Source of the DNA: Mariprofundus sp.
GTDB lineage: Bacteria > Pseudomonadota > Zetaproteobacteria > Mariprofundales > Mariprofundaceae
Assembly: GCA_030951095.1 (NCBI GenBank)
Contig: JAUZQI010000046.1
Coordinates: 1 to 9,466 of the forward strand
DNA: 9,466 bases
Reading direction: 5' to 3'
Below, piece by piece: positions 6,012 to 9,466 of the stretch. The notes under the pieces were generated by a model. The model was not told where the DNA came from. It did no database searches and saw nothing but the letters and a program-made list of their open reading frames with translations. A program made the translations under genes and the position numbers. The first letter of the stretch is position 1. The number at the start of each line of letters is the position of its first letter.

Positions 6012-7013
6012 GACCAGACGTCCGCGCCACAAACGATGCCGCCGGCGCTCAGTTATGTGCTCACGCATCGGCTGCCATGTGCCACGTTGATGCTGGTCAT
6101 GCTGATGTGCGCTGTTTGGTTGCCTGCGCTTGGTGAGGGAACGCCGACTTTTGTCGCGATGTTGCTGACCACGGTTGGCTTGTCGCTGCATATATTGGCG
6201 CCAGCACTGATTGCCCTGGTTACCTTTGGTGGCGGACTGCTATTCGCCACCCATGTGGCAGCGCTGACCGCAGCAGGCGTGATAGCGATTGCAGGCTTTG
6301 CCCTGATTCCGGGGTTGGTCGTATTTGTGCTGTACGGCCTGATACCCATTCTGGGCGCCGCGTTGATGATGCGCGCCGATGGCGTGCGGCGCAGTGCCCA
6401 ATATCTGGCTTTCGGGCTGGGCGGGCTAACGCTGCTGGGTTTGGCAATTGCCGCCGCGATGCAGGATATCGGCATCAAGGGTATGATTGACGGGCTGCTG
6501 GCACCCATGTTCGACAGCGTGCTGCAACAGATGCCGGCTGGTGAACCGGAAGCCGTGGAGGTGCTTGAACAATCGCGCCAGATGATGGTAGAAATTCTTC
6601 CCGGTCTGATGGCGCTGGGCGTATGGTTTACCTGGTGGGGTGATGTAGTATTTGCCCGAAACTTTGCCCGCAAGTACGGTTTTTATCAGGGTGAAGCGAC
6701 CAGCTTATTAAGCCTTGGTTTTGGCAAGCCGGTGGCTTACCTGTTTCTGGTTTTGCTGGTGGCGTTAAACCTGGGTTCGGGCGAGTTGCATTATATTGCC
6801 GTCAATGCAGCCATTTTGATTGGTGGCTTACTGGCAGCGCAGGGCATTGCTGTCGGGCACAGTTGGTTGAAAGCAAAAGGTATGCTGCTCTCAATCGCCA
6901 TGATGTATTTGATGTTAATCATCTGGTCCATTTTGATCATCCCGTTTGTGATCATTGGGCTGATGGATATTTGGTTTGATTATCGCCGGAATATGCCGGC
7001 AGTTGGAGGATAA
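6006..7013 (+). CDS. DUF2232 multi-pass inner-membrane protein
   Basis: A 335-residue, very hydrophobic protein with about eight to ten membrane segments, for example around residues 25–41, 50–80, 86–120, 133–152, 197–216, 240–256, 263–284 and 293–325. A soluble, more polar stretch (about 153–195, with GEPEAVEVLEQ) interrupts them. Its position between rpsR and rplI and its general pattern match DUF2232 (YybS-like) proteins, found there in many proteobacteria. The function is unknown; a transport-like fold has been suggested for the wider family but nothing here shows a substrate. The start is uncertain: ATG 6006 lies in a 14-bp duplication, and ATG 6036 (residue 11) is a possible alternative. 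It is followed by rplI after only three bases, and its 3' end carries the rplI ribosome site GGAGGA. Confidence 0.85.
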   Translation: MLDQTSAPQTMPPALSYVLTHRLPCATLMLVMLMCAVWLPALGEGTPTFVAMLLTTVGLSLHILAPALIALVTFGGGLLFATHVAALTAAGVIAIAGFALIPGLVVFVLYGLIPILGAALMMRADGVRRSAQYLAFGLGGLTLLGLAIAAAMQDIGIKGMIDGLLAPMFDSVLQQMPAGEPEAVEVLEQSRQMMVEILPGLMALGVWFTWWGDVVFARNFARKYGFYQGEATSLLSLGFGKPVAYLFLVLLVALNLGSGELHYIAVNAAILIGGLLAAQGIAVGHSWLKAKGMLLSIAMMYLMLIIWSILIIPFVIIGLMDIWFDYRRNMPAVGG

Positions 7014-7016
7014 ACA

Positions 7017-7466
7017 ATGGATTTGATTCTTTTGGAACGTGTTGAAGGCTTAGGCAATGTTGGCGATGAAGTCAGCGTGCGTCCGGGTTATGGCCGCAAT
7101 TTCCTGTTGCCGCAGGGCAAGGCTGCGATTGCCGATGCGGGGAACCGCAAAGTCTTCGAGCGCCGTCGCGACCTGCTCGAAAGCAAGCAATCTGACGTAC
7201 TGGCTCTGGCCAAGGTTGAAGCAGGCAAGCTGGAAGGTTTGGCACTGGAAGTGGTACTGGCTACCTCCGATGGTAAACACCTTTACGGTTCTGTCGGAGC
7301 TGCCGAACTGACTGCACTGCTCAAGGATAATGATTTTGCAGTGGAACGTCGCAATATCCTGCAGGACGAGCACATCAAGGAAGTTGGTAATCACACCTTC
7401 CGCGTGCGCCTGCACCCGGATGTTACTGCCAGCCTGAGCATTACGGTCATTTCCGAGCAACATTGA
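7017..7466 (+). CDS. rplI: Ribosomal protein L9
   Basis: bL9, the elongated 50S protein near the L1 stalk base. Its 149 residues are the standard length. The N-terminal RNA-binding domain carries the L9 signature from Gly11 to Ala36, with GDEVSVRPGYGRNFLLPQGKA at its core. The lysine/glutamate-rich connecting helix follows (about 45–75). The C-terminal domain includes DGKHLYGSVG and ends in TFRVRLHPDVTASLSITV. Start: ATG at 7017, preceded by GGAGGA (about 7006–7011) at the end of the DUF2232 gene. Its stop codon overlaps the dnaB start (TTGA, 7463–7466). Nothing unusual was seen. Confidence 0.98.
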   Translation: MDLILLERVEGLGNVGDEVSVRPGYGRNFLLPQGKAAIADAGNRKVFERRRDLLESKQSDVLALAKVEAGKLEGLALEVVLATSDGKHLYGSVGAAELTALLKDNDFAVERRNILQDEHIKEVGNHTFRVRLHPDVTASLSITVISEQH

Positions 7467-8845
7467 GTCAACTGATTCCCCTGCGCACTGATACGCTCAG
7501 AGAGCGTATCCCGCCCCACGCCCATGATGCGGAGCGGGCAGTGCTCGGGGGGATCATGCTCAATGCAGAAGCACTGGAAAGGTTGGAAGGGTCGCTCCAA
7601 TCCGAACACTTCTATGTCGAAGCCAATGCCCGTATTTTCTATGTAATCATCGAACTGTCCTCCAAAGGTCAGCCTGTTGATGCGCTTACCATCAAGGATC
7701 AGCTTGAACGCCGCAACGAACTGGATGCCGTTGGGGGTGAAGCTTACCTGTCCGAACTCGTTGTTGCCGTACCCACCTCCGCCAACGTAAAACATTATGC
7801 CACCATTGTGCGCGAACGCTCCATCCTGCGCGATTTGCTTTCTGTCTGCAGCGATGTATCCCGCGATGTCTACGAAGAAACGGCGCGCGATGTAAACGAA
7901 CATCTCGATCTGGCCGAGAAAAATATTCTCGCCATTGCTGAAAAATTCAATCGATCAAGACCATCCTTCAGCAAAATGTCCGATTTGATGCTGGAAAGCT
8001 ACAAAGAGCTGGAAGAGCGTTATGCCCAGAAAAAACTGGTTACTGGCATACCAACAGGCTTTGACGATCTCGACAAAATGACTGCTGGCATGCAACGCGG
8101 CGACCTGATTATTGTGGCCGGACGCCCGAGTATGGGTAAAACCGCTTTTTCCATGAACCTGGCCCAAAATGCATCTATTCGCTCGGATGATACCGCTGTC
8201 GTAGCGGTATTCTCGCTGGAAATGTCCACCCAGCAGATTGCCATGCGTATGCTCGCCAGCGAAGCCCGTGTGGACATGCAACATTTACGCACCGGTCGTT
8301 TTTCAGCTGAAGACTGGCGCAAACTGGCTTCGGCCAGTGGCGCACTGGCTGAATCAGCCATCTTTGTTGATGATACGCCAGCCATCTCGGTACTTGAGCT
8401 ACGCTCCAAATGCCGCCGACTCAAACGCGAAACCAAAGCTCTCGATCTGGTACTAATCGATTATGTGCAATTAATGTCCGGCCGTTCCGATTCGGATAAC
8501 CGCGCCCAGGAATTATCAGAAATCACCCGCTCCTTGAAAGGCTTGGCCAAGGAACTGCATGTTCCCGTCATTGCCCTCTCCCAGCTTAACCGCTCGCTGG
8601 AATCACGCGCTGATAAACGTCCGATGATGTCCGACCTGCGCGAATCCGGCGCTATTGAGCAGGATGCTGATGTGATCATGTTTATCTATCGTGATGAGGT
8701 CTATAACAAGAAACCGGACAACGTAGGGCTGGCAGAAATCATCGTCGCCAAACAGCGTAACGGCCCGATTGGCGATGTGAAACTGATATTCGTAAACAAA
8801 TACACCCGCTTCGAAAATCACGCCTCCACCGGCTTCGACGACTAA
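7463..8845 (+). CDS. dnaB: Replicative DNA helicase DnaB
   Basis: The hexameric 5'-to-3' helicase that unwinds the fork and recruits primase. It has 460 residues, a normal length with no intein. The N-terminal domain (about 15–120) contains HDAERAVLGGIM. The linker helix (about 170–192) precedes the RecA-like domain. There, Walker A is GRPSMGKT (220–227), the catalytic glutamate lies in FSLEMS (Glu253), Walker B ends in VLIDY (Asp333), and ALSQLNRSLE (371–380) and DLRESGAIEQDAD (391–403) are typical. AKQRNGP (429–435) holds the arginine/lysine fingers. The start is taken as TTG at 7463, overlapping the rplI stop by four bases, because it gives the usual short N-terminus. No clear ribosome site precedes it, so translation may depend on coupling to rplI. 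The next in-frame ATG (7557) would remove part of the N-terminal domain. Confidence 0.97.
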   Translation: MSQLIPLRTDTLRERIPPHAHDAERAVLGGIMLNAEALERLEGSLQSEHFYVEANARIFYVIIELSSKGQPVDALTIKDQLERRNELDAVGGEAYLSELVVAVPTSANVKHYATIVRERSILRDLLSVCSDVSRDVYEETARDVNEHLDLAEKNILAIAEKFNRSRPSFSKMSDLMLESYKELEERYAQKKLVTGIPTGFDDLDKMTAGMQRGDLIIVAGRPSMGKTAFSMNLAQNASIRSDDTAVVAVFSLEMSTQQIAMRMLASEARVDMQHLRTGRFSAEDWRKLASASGALAESAIFVDDTPAISVLELRSKCRRLKRETKALDLVLIDYVQLMSGRSDSDNRAQELSEITRSLKGLAKELHVPVIALSQLNRSLESRADKRPMMSDLRESGAIEQDADVIMFIYRDEVYNKKPDNVGLAEIIVAKQRNGPIGDVKLIFVNKYTRFENHASTGFDD

Positions 8846-8952
8846 TTATAACCCACTGTATTTTATCATTTCGCTGTTAGATGATGCTCACGACAGACAC
8901 CTATTGAGACCACCGCCAAAAGTAGCCATTCAGCCATCAGTCAGAATTAGTC

Positions 8953-8977
8953 TATAATAGTGCCTAAGGGGATAGTG
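8953..8977 (+). promoter_or_regulatory. Promoter -10 and ribosome site of the VOC gene
   Basis: A perfect TATAAT (8953–8958) lies in the 8846–8977 gap after dnaB. A weak -35 (TTCAGC, 8929–8934) is 18 bases upstream. Transcription would begin near 8965. AAGGGG (8966–8971) lies six bases before ATG 8978, so the transcript would have a very short leader. An in-frame GTG at 8960 lies before the expected transcript start and is not used as the start. No terminator for the dnaB operon was found in this gap. Confidence 0.55.
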
Positions 8978-9370
8978 ATGCTAGATATTAAATCTATAAA
9001 CCATGTTGGAATTAGAGTTAGTGATAAATTGAACTCGATCCTTTTCTATGAAAAACTTGGATTCCAGCTAATTCAAGATGTCGGGTTTGATAAAGGTCAT
9101 CCTGTGATTATGAAGCATCAATGTGGCGTAGTACTTAACCTTCTTGGTCCAGCAACTACGTCAGATCGTTCTAACATTCTAATGGATGTTGATGAGAAGC
9201 ATCCAGGTTATACACACATTGCTTTGACAGTAAGCTCTCTGGACGATGCTAGTGTTTTCATGAATACAAATGACATTGAAATTACTGGTTCATTTGATTT
9301 CAAAAATATGTCAGCAATTTTCATACGAGACCCAGATCGAAATGTTATAGAACTAGATGCCTACACCTAA
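8978..9370 (+). CDS. VOC/glyoxalase-superfamily protein
   Basis: A 130-residue protein made of two beta-alpha-beta-beta-beta modules of the vicinal oxygen chelate fold. Module one runs from INHVGIRVSDKLNSILFYEKLGF; module two from YTHIALTVSSLDDASVFM to FIRDPDRNVIELDAY. Likely metal ligands are the His of INHVGI, the His of YTHIAL and the Glu of NVIELDA, the usual arrangement for glyoxalase I, dioxygenases and fosfomycin-type resistance enzymes. The substrate cannot be told from sequence. The coding region is clearly AT-richer than its neighbours: bases 9001–9060 hold 20 G/C of 60, against 33 of 60 in dnaB 8521–8580. It has its own promoter and is probably not part of the dnaB operon. Both points suggest a separately acquired gene. 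It is probably cytosolic; no signal peptide is seen. Confidence 0.82.
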   Translation: MLDIKSINHVGIRVSDKLNSILFYEKLGFQLIQDVGFDKGHPVIMKHQCGVVLNLLGPATTSDRSNILMDVDEKHPGYTHIALTVSSLDDASVFMNTNDIEITGSFDFKNMSAIFIRDPDRNVIELDAYT

Positions 9371-9466
9371 ATTATATGAACTAGATAATTCTATCCTCGA
9401 TCCAAACATAGATGGTTAACGGCCGCTTGAGTCGACAGCCGTTTCCGGTCACCACAGGCGACCATC
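9370..9466. repeat. AT-rich hairpin and nested inverted repeats at the window end
   Basis: AATTAT/ATAATT (9370–9375, 9385–9390) forms a weak hairpin right after the VOC stop. Further on, GATGGT (9411–9416) pairs with ACCATC (9461–9466, the last bases of the window) and encloses AACGGC/GCCGTT (9418–9423, 9438–9443). Base composition returns to GC-rich at about 9414. This may be a transcription end or the edge of an inserted segment, but the window stops here and no gene is seen. Confidence 0.35.

Noticed and set aside
6053..6673. 206-codon - strand frame opposite the DUF2232 gene
   Set aside because: It is a shadow of a hydrophobic protein gene: Ser/Pro/Thr-rich, no domain, no ribosome site, and it conflicts with the operon.
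8876..8882. GTTAGAT, which fits the integron core site GTTRRRY, before the AT-rich VOC gene
   Set aside because: No matching RYYYAAC partner or attC-like fold was found at the 3' side of the gene and no integrase is in the window; a seven-base degenerate match is common by chance.
8960..8977. GTG start for the VOC protein
   Set aside because: It lies two bases after the TATAAT box, before the expected transcript start; ATG 8978 follows AAGGGG correctly.

Overview
The window looks like chromosomal DNA of a free-living proteobacterium of moderate GC content, probably gamma- or zetaproteobacterial. The reasons are the gene order rpsF–priB-like–rpsR–DUF2232–rplI–dnaB, a DUF3012-type small lipoprotein and the overall style of the proteins. 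No rRNA or other taxonomic marker is present, so this placement is an inference. All genes I can support lie on the + strand. I saw no tRNA, rRNA, CRISPR array or complete insertion sequence.

Left part (1–4300) is a set of metabolic and accessory genes. It opens with the 3' end of a LOG-family nucleotide phosphoribohydrolase-like gene. A PfkB-family sugar kinase follows, most like adenosine kinase. Next comes an iron-type alcohol dehydrogenase in which two of the usual metal-site/active-site histidines are replaced. After that are a 60-residue lipoprotein (DUF3012) and a two-domain protein. The two-domain protein joins an N-terminal zinc-binding GFA (CENP-V/GFA) domain to a C-terminal GGDEF domain. 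The GGDEF catalytic motif is ruined, but the RxxD inhibitory-site motif sits at the canonical distance. This is the most unusual gene here: it could be a GFA enzyme controlled by cyclic di-GMP.

Middle (4300–4637) has no gene. It contains a roughly 160-bp segment bounded by inverted repeats and flanked by TTGAG on both sides, which looks like a small non-autonomous mobile element or its remnant. A likely promoter and a folded 5' leader for rpsF follow. The leader has the layout expected of the S6:S18 autoregulatory RNA.

Right part (4638–8845) is the compact ribosome/replication operon rpsF–priB-like–rpsR–DUF2232–rplI–dnaB. Spacing is tight, with short overlaps and non-ATG starts (TTG, GTG, TTG). 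S6 carries a long Glu/Ala-rich C-terminal tail. S18 carries a long Arg/Gln/Gly-rich N-terminal tail made of eight RPQGx repeats. The two proteins bind each other in the 30S subunit, so the opposite charges may be related.

End (8846–9466): after dnaB a clearly AT-richer single gene, a VOC/glyoxalase-fold protein, has its own promoter and ribosome binding site and looks acquired. The last 60 bases contain nested inverted repeats that run to the window edge.
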